Positions 7,839 through 16,257 of a stretch of DNA of 38,738 nucleotides are shown here, piece by piece. The DNA comes from an uncultured Sutterella sp. (GTDB lineage Bacteria > Pseudomonadota > Gammaproteobacteria > Burkholderiales > Burkholderiaceae_F): the NCBI GenBank assembly GCA_905198475.1, contig CAJKCQ010000014.1, positions 1 through 38,738 of the forward strand, given 5' to 3'. The notes beneath the pieces are model-generated. The model had not been told where the DNA came from, made no database searches, and worked only from the letters and a program-made list of their open reading frames with translations. The first letter of the stretch is position 1. Each line of letters opens with the position of its first letter. The translations under genes and the position numbers were made by a program.

Positions 7839-8417
7839 TCATCCCTCGAGGTACGCCACCACGGCGAGGATGAAGAACACGGCCGCCGCGATCTGGCGCA
7901 TGAGCTTCATCGAGATCTTTTCGGCGAGCTTGTTGCCGACGAAGACCGCCGGGGCGTCGGCGAGCATCAGACCCGCGGTCGTGCCGATGATCACCCAGAA
8001 GGCCTCCATCGGATAGCGGGCGGCGAGTGCCACGGTCGCGACCTGCGTCTTGTCGCCCACTTCGGCGATGAAGAAGAGGATCACGGTGGTCCAGAAGACG
8101 CCGAAGCGCTTGAGCTTGTCGTTCTGTCCCTCCTCGTCGATGCTGTCCGGAATGAGGATCCAGACGCCCATCGCGATGAAGGAGATGATGAGGATCCAGC
8201 GCAGGAGGTCTGCGCTGATGAAGCTCGCGAGCGTGGCGCCGAGAGCGCCCGCGATCGCGTGGTTCAGGAACGTCGCGACGAAGATGCCGAGGATGATCGT
8301 CCAGGGCCTGCGGAAGCGGGCGGCGAGGAAGACGGCGAGCAACATCGTCTTGTCGCCGATTTCAGCGGCGGCGACGACGCCCGTGGAGAGCGCAATGGTC
8401 TGCAGGATTCCAAGCAT
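7839..8417 (-). CDS. TMEM165/GDT1 (UPF0016) family manganese/calcium exporter
   Basis: Small inner-membrane cation transporter; bacterial members related to MneA export Mn2+. The 192 residues contain two copies of the family signature E-x-G-D-K-T: VVAAAEIGDKTML near the N terminus and FFIAEVGDKTQVA in the second half. Each sits in a hydrophobic helix, with a charged central linker (PDSIDEEGQNDKLKR). I start at ATG 8417 (MLGILQTIALSTG) because the frame upstream of it does not look like protein of this family. The Shine-Dalgarno is poor. Divergent from eamA across a 407-base region. Metal preference is inferred from the family. Confidence 0.88.
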   Translation of the reverse strand: MLGILQTIALSTGVVAAAEIGDKTMLLAVFLAARFRRPWTIILGIFVATFLNHAIAGALGATLASFISADLLRWILIISFIAMGVWILIPDSIDEEGQNDKLKRFGVFWTTVILFFIAEVGDKTQVATVALAARYPMEAFWVIIGTTAGLMLADAPAVFVGNKLAEKISMKLMRQIAAAVFFILAVVAYLEG

Positions 8418-8824
8418 TAGGGGTCTGAACGGCGTCGCGGCGGTCGGAAAAGCCTGCTCGGCGCGCACCTTCCTGCCGCACGCCGTTCTCTATAAACAGA
8501 TCATGCAGAAGGCCGCGCCGCAGGTCTTGCCGATGCCCGTACCGAAACCCTTCGACTCCGGCCGTCCGTATCTCTTGGTCTGAGGACGGCTGCGGAGCGC
8601 GCGAAAAGCGCGAGAAGTCTGCGGCTGCGCATCCCGCCGCCATGAGAAGCGGGGGAAAGAAGCTTCTCAAGCATGTTGACGACGGGCGGATGCCGGACGA
8701 CTGCCGGCTCCCTGGCTACTCCCCTGTGGGAGAGGGCGCATTCTAGCGGCTTCATCGGTGTTTCGCCACATCCCGGAGCGCCGTAGAATCTGCGCTTCGC
8801 GCCCTCCACCCTGCCGCCGCAGCA
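8418..8824. other. Divergent promoter region between the GDT1-family gene and eamA
   Basis: No gene is supported. Rightward, TAGAAT (8784-8789) is a good -10 for the EamA gene. Leftward, TATAGA (forward 8489-8494) is a possible -10 about 70 bases before the GDT1-family start. The leftward strand contains GCAAGACC, reminiscent of one loop of the Mn-sensing yybP-ykoY riboswitch, but the partner element is missing. Confidence 0.4.
8784..8789 (+). promoter_or_regulatory. Candidate -10 box for eamA
   Basis: TAGAAT lies 36 bases before the ATG. The hexamer 16 bases upstream, TTCGCC, is a weak -35. The same TA(G/C)AATC form recurs before other genes in the window. Confidence 0.4.
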
Positions 8825-9763
8825 ATGACCACCACGAACAACAGCACCCTTTTCTTCGAACTCCGCCAGTCCGGGCTCCTCCTCCTCACCGCCCTCATCT
8901 GGGGGTGCTCGTTCGTCGCGCAGTCGGTCGGCATGGAGACCGTGGGGCCCTTCACCTTCACGTCGAGCCGCATGGCCTTGGGCGTCCTCTCGCTTCTGCC
9001 TCTCGTTCTCTTCATGCGCCGGCGGCTCGCGGCCTTCAAGCCCGACGAAGCGGCGCGCCGCCGCTCGTCCGAATACAAGAAGAACCTGCTCCTCGGGGGC
9101 TTTCTCTGCGGACTCTTTCTCTTCGGGGGCGAGTCGCTGCAGCAGTTCGGCTTCGTGCACCAGACCGAAGTGGGCAAAGCCGGCTTCATCACGGCGCTCT
9201 ACATCGTCTTCGTGCCCTTGATCGGGCTTCTCCTCGGCAGGAAGTCCCGGCCGCTCCTCTGGATTTCGGTCGCGGTGGCGGTCGCGGGCCTCTGGTACCT
9301 CTGCATCCTGCCCGAAGGCTTCACCGTCGCGCAGGGCGACCTGTACGTCTTCCTCTGCGCGATCGTCTTCGCACTCCACATCCTCGTGATCTCGCGCTTC
9401 GTCACCAAGGTGGACGGGATCGAGCTCTCGCTCATGCAGTTCTTCTTCGGCTCCCTCATCGCGAGCACGATGATGGGGATCTTCGAGACCCCGACCTTCG
9501 CGGGCTGGTGGGCGGCGCTCCCCTCGATCCTCTGGGCGGGCATCATGAGCAACGGCATCGCCTATACGCTGCAGATCGTCGGCCAACGCGGCATGAACGA
9601 AACCGCGGCGAGCCTCATCCTCTCGCTCGAAAGCGTGGTTTCGGTTCTCGCCGGCTGGGCGCTCCTCGGCGAAGTCCTCTCGATGCGCGAAGGCTTCGGC
9701 TGCGTGCTGATGGCGGCAGCCGTGGTGATGGCGCAGCTGCCGGAGTGGAAGAAGACGCCCTGA
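8825..9763 (+). CDS. EamA/DMT-family exporter
   Basis: Ten-helix drug/metabolite transporter of the inner membrane with two EamA repeats (312 residues). The first repeat starts LLLLTALIWGCSFVAQ, the typical opening with the WG..F motif. The second repeat includes FVFLCAIVFALHILV-like helices and ends LLGEVLSMREGFGCVLM, matching the GE....G.lLI consensus. Amino acids or small metabolites are the usual substrates; none can be chosen here. The ATG at 8825 is placed by the family N terminus; no strong Shine-Dalgarno is visible. Its stop codon is only four bases from the end of the convergent vsr gene, so it marks the edge of the defence operon. Confidence 0.88.
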   Translation: MTTTNNSTLFFELRQSGLLLLTALIWGCSFVAQSVGMETVGPFTFTSSRMALGVLSLLPLVLFMRRRLAAFKPDEAARRRSSEYKKNLLLGGFLCGLFLFGGESLQQFGFVHQTEVGKAGFITALYIVFVPLIGLLLGRKSRPLLWISVAVAVAGLWYLCILPEGFTVAQGDLYVFLCAIVFALHILVISRFVTKVDGIELSLMQFFFGSLIASTMMGIFETPTFAGWWAALPSILWAGIMSNGIAYTLQIVGQRGMNETAASLILSLESVVSVLAGWALLGEVLSMREGFGCVLMAAAVVMAQLPEWKKTP

Positions 9764-9767
9764 CGGA

Positions 9768-10277
9768 TCAGTCCAACGGCGGATCGCCGAGGACCGGACA
9801 GCCGCCTATCCGGTCCTCGGCGACCTCCGTGCGGCCGATCTCTCCATAGGGTGCGGTCTCTTCGCGTATGAACATCGCCATGAGCTCCCTCAGCGTCTGC
9901 GACGTGCGCTTGCGGCAGGCGCACTCCCAGACGACGAGCACACGCCAACCCTCACCGGTGAGGATCCGCCGGTTCTCGGCGTCGCGCTCCTTGTTGCGGC
10001 GGAGCTTCGCCGCCCAGAAGTCGGCGTTGTCGGAAGGCCGGGCCGCACGCGGGCATCCTTCATGCGAATGCCAGAAACAGCCGTTCACGAACACGACGAC
10101 CCGCCACTTGGGCAGAACGACGTCCGGGTGCCCCTGAAGCCTGTCGGAATGGAGCCGGTAGCGGAAGCCTGAGGCAAAGAGCAACCGGCGCACAAAGACT
10201 TCGGGCTTTGTATCCTTTGAACGGATCCTCGTCATCACCGCCGAGCGCTCCGCACTGCTGAAGACGTCCGTCATCAT
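9768..10277 (-). CDS. vsr: Very short patch repair (Vsr) endonuclease
   Basis: Vsr nicks DNA 5' of the T in T:G mismatches left by deamination of 5-methylcytosine and usually accompanies cytosine methyltransferases. The 169 residues show the family order: SAERSAVMTRIRSKDTKPE, then FRYRLHSDRLQGHPDVVLPKW with catalytic Asp52, then VNGCFWHSHEGCP with His70 and Zn-binding Cys67, His72 and Cys75, then LVVWECACRK with Cys119. GGAGCGGG precedes ATG 10277 (an ATG at 10274 is equally possible). It is the last gene of the defence operon, 11 bases after the AIPR gene. Its 3' coding end contains a perfect 13-bp inverted repeat, so the C-terminal residues are not typical family sequence. It may repair damage from the three upstream methyltransferases or act as an effector nuclease. 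Confidence 0.93.
   Translation of the reverse strand: MMTDVFSSAERSAVMTRIRSKDTKPEVFVRRLLFASGFRYRLHSDRLQGHPDVVLPKWRVVVFVNGCFWHSHEGCPRAARPSDNADFWAAKLRRNKERDAENRRILTGEGWRVLVVWECACRKRTSQTLRELMAMFIREETAPYGEIGRTEVAEDRIGGCPVLGDPPLD
9785..9822. repeat. Perfect 13-bp inverted repeat at the end of vsr
   Basis: CGCCGAGGACCGG (9785-9797) and CCGGTCCTCGGCG (9810-9822) are exact reverse complements across a 12-base loop. It lies inside the vsr coding end and at the junction with convergent eamA. It has no T-tract in either direction but could stall polymerase or protect the operon mRNA 3' end. Confidence 0.75.
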
Positions 10278-10288
10278 CCCGCTCCCGC

Positions 10289-12376
10289 TCAGAACTTGAA
10301 GCCCTCCTTGCGCAGGAGCTCCAGTCCTTTGAACGCCGCCTTCGCCTCAAAGTCGGTCGGAACGGCATGCGGCAGCTGCGAACAGCGCATGATGCCCTGC
10401 TGCTGCGACTTGTTGAGGCAACCCCTTCCTCCTTCGTGACTGAACAGAAGTGCGTCCGTCCAGTGCCCGTAGGTCATCGCCCTGCTGATGAGGTCCACTG
10501 AGAGGTCGACCTTCGCCTCGACGCGGGCCTGCGCCCGCTCCTCCCGGACCTCCTTGTCCGAGCGGCACCAACAGTCGTCTTCGGGAAGCACGTATCCAAT
10601 GTTCTGAAACCGCTTCATGATCCTCTTCCAACAGGCCTCGAGCTTCGCCCATTCGGTGACGTTTTCCTTTTCGCGGCCGGGATCCGTCAGCTCCTCCTTG
10701 ACGATTCGGGAGATGTCGACCAGGGTCGCAAGCATGGGCGCCGGCAATCCCTGATGCTGCCAGACGGCGCCGAAGTTGAAGGTCTTCTTGGGATGCTGCG
10801 TGCTGAACAGCCAGGAGAACACCGACATCGCGTAGGCGACGATGTTGGCGAGGTAGCCCTTGTCGTACCAGGGCTGAGCCGCAACCGCCTTGCGCAGCTG
10901 CTTGTACATGATGATCAGCGAGATTGAATCTTTGAAGTACTGATCGCCAAACAGCCCCTCGGCTTTCTTCTTCTCCCATTCGTCCTCATCGCCGAGACGG
11001 TCCATGAACTTCGTGAAGAGCGCGGCCGCCCCCTTCGACACGACGTGGGGAAGCAGGTCCCAGGCAAGACGAACGCGGGCGAGATCCTCCTTCTTCACGA
11101 CGTGCTCCTTGTCCGTCTTCGCTTCGAACTCGCGCTGCTGCGTGGGCGTCATGAACATCTGCTTCTGCAGGTATGCGCCGCGATTGCGCTCATAGAACCA
11201 ATAGGTGCCGTGAAGCATCCCGGGCGCAGCCGGTGCGGCTATGCGCTCCGAGCACTTCTCCATCATCACGTGGAATTCGTGGTTCGACGTGAAGTCGGCG
11301 GCGGACACCTTGTTCTGGTTGTTCGAATAGCGCGAGATGTTGCGTACGAGCTTCGTCGCCTCCGTCGCGGAAAGCGTTCCTTCTATCTCGGTGAGCTTGA
11401 GCGCGACGCTGATCTTTGAGACGTCCGCATTGTCCTTGCTGTAGACGGCGCGGGAGAGCGAGGCGGTGGTCTGGCCGCCGTTGATGATCTGGAAGTCGGT
11501 CGCCTGAATGAGCTCGCCCTGATTGTTGAAGACGAGGTCGCGGGCGGTTGCGGCAATGCCGTTGTTGAAGATGAAGAAGCGTTCCGGATCACGGAGTATC
11601 GTGCCCCGAATGTCCTGATTCACCTTGGACCTGAGCGTAAGGAAGGAACGCACGTTGCCTTCAAGAAGCCGTCCTCCGTGGTCGCGGTACATGCGAGCGA
11701 GCTTCTCCGCGGGCATTGCGCCGAGATAGGCCTTGAAGCCGTTTCCGCTGGTGGTCTCCGCAAGACGCAGCGGCGCGTCCGTGAAGTCCATCACGATCGG
11801 CTCGTGTTCTCTGCCCGACATGTACTGCTCGAAAACGCGCTCCATGCCCCAGACCTGCTCCTCGACGCCGACGGAGCCGATCGGCTCATTGTCAAGTTTC
11901 TTGAACTTGCCCGAAAGGGTGCGGTCCGTGTAGAGCAGAAGCCGAACGCGCTCAATGTTCTCGTTCCGGATCAGATCCGCCAACCCATACTCGGGCGAAC
12001 TCCATTCGAGAATGTCCTGCGCGGGATCCTGAATGACGCCCGCCTTGGCGAGTTCGAAGAAGTTCCTCAGTCTTTTGAAGTAGTCCGTGGCGTCCGATTT
12101 CGTGAGGAGCCGCGTGTCGTTGAATTCGTTGAAGTCCGCGGCAACGAGCACGAGCGTGCCCTCGTCGCCGTTGTATGCGTAGCCGTCCGCCATGACCCGT
12201 CTGACGCCGCACCGGGCGTCAAGATAAACCGGAACGACGTCCTCCGCGTCTGAGTCGTCGATCATGCGGCTCATGCACTGCACGAAGCTCTTGCGCAGAC
12301 CCTCTCCCGTCTCGGCGCGCTTCGCCTCGACGTCCGTGACGAAGCGGTCGACAAACTGATCAAACTTGCCTTCCAT
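10289..12376 (-). CDS. AIPR (abortive infection phage resistance) family protein
   Basis: AIPR proteins occur in restriction-linked and abortive-infection loci; their biochemistry is not settled. The 695 residues contain the family core near residues 243-310: RSFLTLRSKVNQDIRGTI, FFIFNNGIAATA and IINGGQTTASLSRA, the NGGQT motif being the hallmark. The rest is mixed alpha/beta with a long helical C terminus. I set the start at ATG 12376 (MEGKFDQFV) because GGAGGAG lies five bases upstream, rather than at an earlier in-frame codon. It begins 17 bases before the end of the PD-(D/E)XK gene and is followed by vsr. In MZA-type systems this is the terminal core component, probably part of the effector complex. 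Confidence 0.9.
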   Translation of the reverse strand: MEGKFDQFVDRFVTDVEAKRAETGEGLRKSFVQCMSRMIDDSDAEDVVPVYLDARCGVRRVMADGYAYNGDEGTLVLVAADFNEFNDTRLLTKSDATDYFKRLRNFFELAKAGVIQDPAQDILEWSSPEYGLADLIRNENIERVRLLLYTDRTLSGKFKKLDNEPIGSVGVEEQVWGMERVFEQYMSGREHEPIVMDFTDAPLRLAETTSGNGFKAYLGAMPAEKLARMYRDHGGRLLEGNVRSFLTLRSKVNQDIRGTILRDPERFFIFNNGIAATARDLVFNNQGELIQATDFQIINGGQTTASLSRAVYSKDNADVSKISVALKLTEIEGTLSATEATKLVRNISRYSNNQNKVSAADFTSNHEFHVMMEKCSERIAAPAAPGMLHGTYWFYERNRGAYLQKQMFMTPTQQREFEAKTDKEHVVKKEDLARVRLAWDLLPHVVSKGAAALFTKFMDRLGDEDEWEKKKAEGLFGDQYFKDSISLIIMYKQLRKAVAAQPWYDKGYLANIVAYAMSVFSWLFSTQHPKKTFNFGAVWQHQGLPAPMLATLVDISRIVKEELTDPGREKENVTEWAKLEACWKRIMKRFQNIGYVLPEDDCWCRSDKEVREERAQARVEAKVDLSVDLISRAMTYGHWTDALLFSHEGGRGCLNKSQQQGIMRCSQLPHAVPTDFEAKAAFKGLELLRKEGFKF

Positions 12377-13355
12377 CGGACTCCTCCGTAACTCTCCAGG
12401 GTTCAAGCGCAGGCAGCGACAGGCTGTACCTGACGCGCGTCACAGCCGGCGGCAGCGCGTCGTTGCGGATGATCCGCGGAAAGCCGGGTTTGTTCACCGC
12501 AAAGACGCTGCGCTCAAGAAGCTTCAGGCGCATCTTGTTCTCCAACTCTCCACCGGACATGTCGGCGCCGACCATCTCGACGTTGTTGGTGAAGAGCAGC
12601 CTGGCGTGAGGTTCCTGCTCCATAAGCCCAAGGATCTCGTCGTAGAGGCTGCGCAGCGTCATGAAGTCGTCCCCGGCGGGGTTGTCGTGCAGCCGGATGA
12701 CGACGAGCCGGCCGTCCACCTCCTCGTCGGTGTGCGCGGAGCCGTCGTCTGGATTCGCCAACTGTTCGAGCGACGAGATCTGCACCTCCGAGGAGGACTG
12801 ACGTATGGTCTTCACCTCCGCCCATCCGTCGGGAAGAACAAAGTCCTGATCGCCGCCGTCGGGTCCCGTCCAGGACCGCGAGACGGCCTCGGGGGAACGG
12901 CCCTCCCGGAGCAGACTGAGAAAGTGGATGAGTTCACCCGCAAGTCCCCTTGCCTTCTCCTCGGTGAGTGCGCGCCTGGGGTTCTTCCAGAAGGCACGCC
13001 AGGTTTCATAGCGCGAGGCAAGCCTTGAGAGCGCCGTTCCATCATCGGGAGCGGCTTCCATTACGGAAAGCAGATCCGCGCAGAAGTTGCTGAAGAGTTC
13101 TTCGTACTCCTGTTCGGTGACGGTAAAGAAGAGATGGACGCTTCCGCCGCGCTGCGCATCCGTCGTGATGGAGACGGCGGCCGAAGACTTGAGTTCGGGC
13201 GCGGCCCAGGGGGAGATGACGAGCATCGACGGCCGTCCGCCCAGCATTCCCAGCATGCATTGAAGCTTGGGTCTGAACTCTCCCGTTCCGAACCATTTGT
13301 CCGAATGCTGCGACCGGACCCTCCTGAAGATTTCGGAAATGCCGGTGTCCATCAT
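12360..13355 (-). CDS. DUF4420 PD-(D/E)XK nuclease-like protein
   Basis: A predicted restriction-type nuclease of 331 residues. The PD-(D/E)XK core is visible: Glu141 in GLAGELIHF, then WTGPDGGDQDF with Asp171, and WAEVKT with Glu180 and Lys182, giving the D-x8-E-x-K spacing expected for an active site. The N-terminal part (to about residue 100) is a beta-rich region with SPWAAPELKSS. I start at ATG 13355, whose ATGA overlaps the stop of the Z1 gene; a GGCGGAGA stretch lies just upstream. This matches the 'DUF' subunit of MutL-Z1-DUF-AIPR systems and probably delivers the DNA cut. Cleavage is inferred from the motif, not shown. Confidence 0.87.
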   Translation of the reverse strand: MMDTGISEIFRRVRSQHSDKWFGTGEFRPKLQCMLGMLGGRPSMLVISPWAAPELKSSAAVSITTDAQRGGSVHLFFTVTEQEYEELFSNFCADLLSVMEAAPDDGTALSRLASRYETWRAFWKNPRRALTEEKARGLAGELIHFLSLLREGRSPEAVSRSWTGPDGGDQDFVLPDGWAEVKTIRQSSSEVQISSLEQLANPDDGSAHTDEEVDGRLVVIRLHDNPAGDDFMTLRSLYDEILGLMEQEPHARLLFTNNVEMVGADMSGGELENKMRLKLLERSVFAVNKPGFPRIIRNDALPPAVTRVRYSLSLPALEPWRVTEESDGRQV

Positions 13356-16252
13356 TCTCCGCCCCACTCGTCGTTGTATCCCTCGTCCTTGTGCATCTGC
13401 CCGATCCGGTTCACGTCGTACTCGACCCAGACCTCGTCGGAAGAGCTCGAGCCGTTCCTCGGCAGACCGAAGACGACTGAGACGAAAGGTTCGTCCGAAG
13501 TGAAGAGCTTCGCGTCCCTGAGCTTGGCAAGGCGTTCATTTGAAACTTGGTTTATTGTCCGCAGCGGATAAATGAGCAGCTGAGGAGGCTCCTCGGGTTG
13601 CTCCAACACCATCCACGGATCGATCCGTTCGAGGTTTTTGTCAACTGAACGAACAGGATCGTCCTTGTACTGCTCGAGCACCAGATCCCGCTTCGCCTTC
13701 GTCCAGTGACGGGCAAAGTCGCTCCGAGAGAGGACGCCCCGGTTGGGCTGCTGAATCCACTGCCTCTTCTCTATCATGGTCCGTCTCGAACAGACTACCG
13801 AAGCGTCCGGTCCCAGGCCGAAGACGTCCTCCTCGACCTTGTCCTTGTCGTCCTGCACGGAGATGACCCGCACCACCCAGGAGTCGTTGCTCTCGATGAC
13901 CTTCTTCGCAAGGGGGCCCATCTCAAGATCGCCGCCCCAATTCGGCACATTGAACTTCCTCAGGAAGGCGCCGACCAGTTCGCCCGGCACGCCCGTCCAG
14001 ACGAGATCGCGTCCGGCCTCTCCACCAGTCTTGAAATCCTCACGGCTCCTCGGAGCCATGGGGCCGAGCTTCCTCAGGAAATCGGAGACGCACTGCACGT
14101 TTTCCCGTCGCTCCTCCGCCGAAAGAGGCACGGTGGAGGCCTGGAAGGGCGTCCCCGTCATGTTGATCAGCGCCCGGACGCGCTTGGCCGTCCTGCGCTT
14201 GTTCGCAGCGGTCACCATGAGCTTCACGTAGTTCGGAGCCCGCCGGATGCGCAGACCGAAGTCCTCCGGACTGCAGTGCTGCCGGCGCATCGTCTCGACC
14301 GTCTCCCGGAATTCCACGAGGGCTTCGGCCGTGTAGCCGTAGGCGTCGATCAGACAGTCCGATATCCATATCTTCATGTAGTCGCGCATCGACTCCTTGA
14401 AGCCGAACCAACGGCCCATCTGGAGGAGCGAATCATAGGCGTAGCTGCGGCGGCAGAAGTACGAAACGGCCAACCCTTCGAGCGTTAGTCCTCTCGAGAG
14501 CGCGTCGCCGCCCACGACGATCAGCTTGGCGTCGTCGTTTTCATAGTAGGCCGCAAAATTGCTGATCTTCGAATTGGTGTTCGCCTCGACGACCCGCACG
14601 CCTTTGACCGCGGGCAGGAACCGGCCGCGCCAGACGTCCCTCCACTCCAACTTCGTGAGCTCCCGCATCGTGGGAGGCCGCGAACCGCGCGTGGGGTCGT
14701 CATACCACATCTCGTCGCCGCAGCCTTCGTTCCAGAGCTCCTCCAACGCCTTGTAGTTGGGATTCGAAAGCGTTTCCTCCGTGACGCGCCTGGACTCCAC
14801 TTCCGCGAAGCGGACGAGACTCTGAACCAACTTCTCGACCAACTTCGCCGTGCCCTGCTGAACCTTCTTGTACCGGACGAAATGAATCAGCATGCTCGTG
14901 TTGGTTTGTCGGAAGTTCGTGATGTCCTTGAGCGTGCAGACGCAGAGGAAGTAGAGAACGGCCTTCCTCAGGGAGGCGGGAAGACTCTCAAGGGCGTCCT
15001 TGGCGCCGAGCCCCCCGCCGATCACCTTCGCCTCCTCGACGTCATCCGCATCCTCCTCCTGCGTCAGCGGAATCAGCGTGCGGTATTTGAACGAGTTCTC
15101 CTCGATCTCGCCGAGCTCGCCGAAAAGGCGCTCAACCCCAAGGTAGCCCTGCGGCGTGGGAACGGCGTAGATGTAGTCGCGGGGGAAAAGGTCCGGAAGT
15201 ACGTCCTGACGAATCCTCCACGTATTCTCGTCGATCTGGGGATCGATGAAGAGATTGGCGAAGGGCGTGGCGGTGACGGCCAGATATGCCGCAGTATGGA
15301 ACTTGTCGAGAATGGTCCTGATGAGTCTGTTGATCTGCGTGGGATCCGTCTTCCCCGTGTTGACGGAAGCCGCGTCCGCTTCGTCGTCGACCAACAGCAG
15401 CGGAAGATTGCTCACGCCGAGCGCCTCCTCCTTCTCAAGCCATTCAAGAAAATTTTTGAGGACCGACGCGTTCTTCTGAAGGACGGCGAGACTCACCTGC
15501 TTCGGATTGTCCGGTTGGATCAGCGCTTCTCTCTTCTTCTGAGCGTTGAAGTCAGTCTCCGTTGTCGTTAGCTGATTCCAAGCGACGTCCACGCTCTTGA
15601 ATGCCCTTCCACGGTTCCCCTTGCTGTCCATGGTCATGCCGGTCAGATCCGCGTCTAGTCGGCTCTGCGTCTGACTACGAAGCGAGGTCTTGGTTCCGGT
15701 GAGGACAATGATGATCTTGTAGCCTGCGTCGACGGCCTTGTGGCAGACGCCCGTAAAGGTCGCCGTCTTTCCGGACTGAACGTCGCCCATGAGGAGACCA
15801 TAGGTCTTCATGGGAATGCCGGCCTTCGGGTCGCCCATGAAGTCGAGGATGTCGCTCGTGGTTTGGTCGATCGCTTCAATGCTCTTGGGGTTGAACCTGC
15901 GGCCCGTCAGTCTTTCACGATAGAGGTCGTAGCTCCTGAACTCAAGCCGCTTTTCATCGAGCGCCTTCTGCAGCCAGGGCTTGTGGCCGGGCTCACCGAG
16001 AATCCTCCCCGGCACAAGACGCACGCCGACCTCGTTGCGGTACATCTCGGCAAGATCCTTGACGAACTTCCGCCGGACGTCCTCATTATTGAGGTCGGAA
16101 GGCAACAAGTTTAGCTTGATAAAAGTAGCCATGCCCTTCTGAACGATCTCATCGGCGACGGCGTCGAGCGTCTCGAGCGACGGCTGTACTTTCTCAATCG
16201 CCTGAAGCAACGCATTGATGCCTGATTGATATTGCTTGAAATTTCTCTTCAT
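13352..16252 (-). CDS. Z1-domain SF2 helicase-like ATPase
   Basis: Large NTPase (966 residues) of the Z1 family, which combines a superfamily 2 helicase core with the Z1 domain and is found beside paraMORC ATPases and methylases. Walker A is GDVQSGKTATFTG (about residues 156-168), Walker B is VDDEAD (about 288-293), motif III is VTATPF (about 326-331), and the C-terminal RecA half has VGGDALSRGLTLEGL and LLQMGRWFGF, where the arginine finger motif VI is expected. All catalytic motifs are intact. AGGAGGTGA lies just upstream of ATG 16252, preferred over a GTG nine bases earlier. It follows the GHKL ATPase gene at once and overlaps the next gene by four bases. It probably moves along DNA or remodels the complex. 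Confidence 0.92.
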   Translation of the reverse strand: MKRNFKQYQSGINALLQAIEKVQPSLETLDAVADEIVQKGMATFIKLNLLPSDLNNEDVRRKFVKDLAEMYRNEVGVRLVPGRILGEPGHKPWLQKALDEKRLEFRSYDLYRERLTGRRFNPKSIEAIDQTTSDILDFMGDPKAGIPMKTYGLLMGDVQSGKTATFTGVCHKAVDAGYKIIIVLTGTKTSLRSQTQSRLDADLTGMTMDSKGNRGRAFKSVDVAWNQLTTTETDFNAQKKREALIQPDNPKQVSLAVLQKNASVLKNFLEWLEKEEALGVSNLPLLLVDDEADAASVNTGKTDPTQINRLIRTILDKFHTAAYLAVTATPFANLFIDPQIDENTWRIRQDVLPDLFPRDYIYAVPTPQGYLGVERLFGELGEIEENSFKYRTLIPLTQEEDADDVEEAKVIGGGLGAKDALESLPASLRKAVLYFLCVCTLKDITNFRQTNTSMLIHFVRYKKVQQGTAKLVEKLVQSLVRFAEVESRRVTEETLSNPNYKALEELWNEGCGDEMWYDDPTRGSRPPTMRELTKLEWRDVWRGRFLPAVKGVRVVEANTNSKISNFAAYYENDDAKLIVVGGDALSRGLTLEGLAVSYFCRRSYAYDSLLQMGRWFGFKESMRDYMKIWISDCLIDAYGYTAEALVEFRETVETMRRQHCSPEDFGLRIRRAPNYVKLMVTAANKRRTAKRVRALINMTGTPFQASTVPLSAEERRENVQCVSDFLRKLGPMAPRSREDFKTGGEAGRDLVWTGVPGELVGAFLRKFNVPNWGGDLEMGPLAKKVIESNDSWVVRVISVQDDKDKVEEDVFGLGPDASVVCSRRTMIEKRQWIQQPNRGVLSRSDFARHWTKAKRDLVLEQYKDDPVRSVDKNLERIDPWMVLEQPEEPPQLLIYPLRTINQVSNERLAKLRDAKLFTSDEPFVSVVFGLPRNGSSSSDEVWVEYDVNRIGQMHKDEGYNDEWGGE

Positions 16253-16257
16253 GTCTC

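Noticed and set aside
5217..8420. A 1067-codon rightward open frame crossing HU, MATE and the GDT1-family gene
   Set aside because: It is antisense to three recognisable genes and its translation is a low-complexity Arg/Glu/Asp-rich string typical of the opposite strand of GC-rich genes.
8418..8660. Mn-sensing yybP-ykoY riboswitch upstream of the GDT1-family exporter
   Set aside because: The leftward strand has GCAAGACC, but the required GGGGAGUA-type partner loop and flanking helices are absent.
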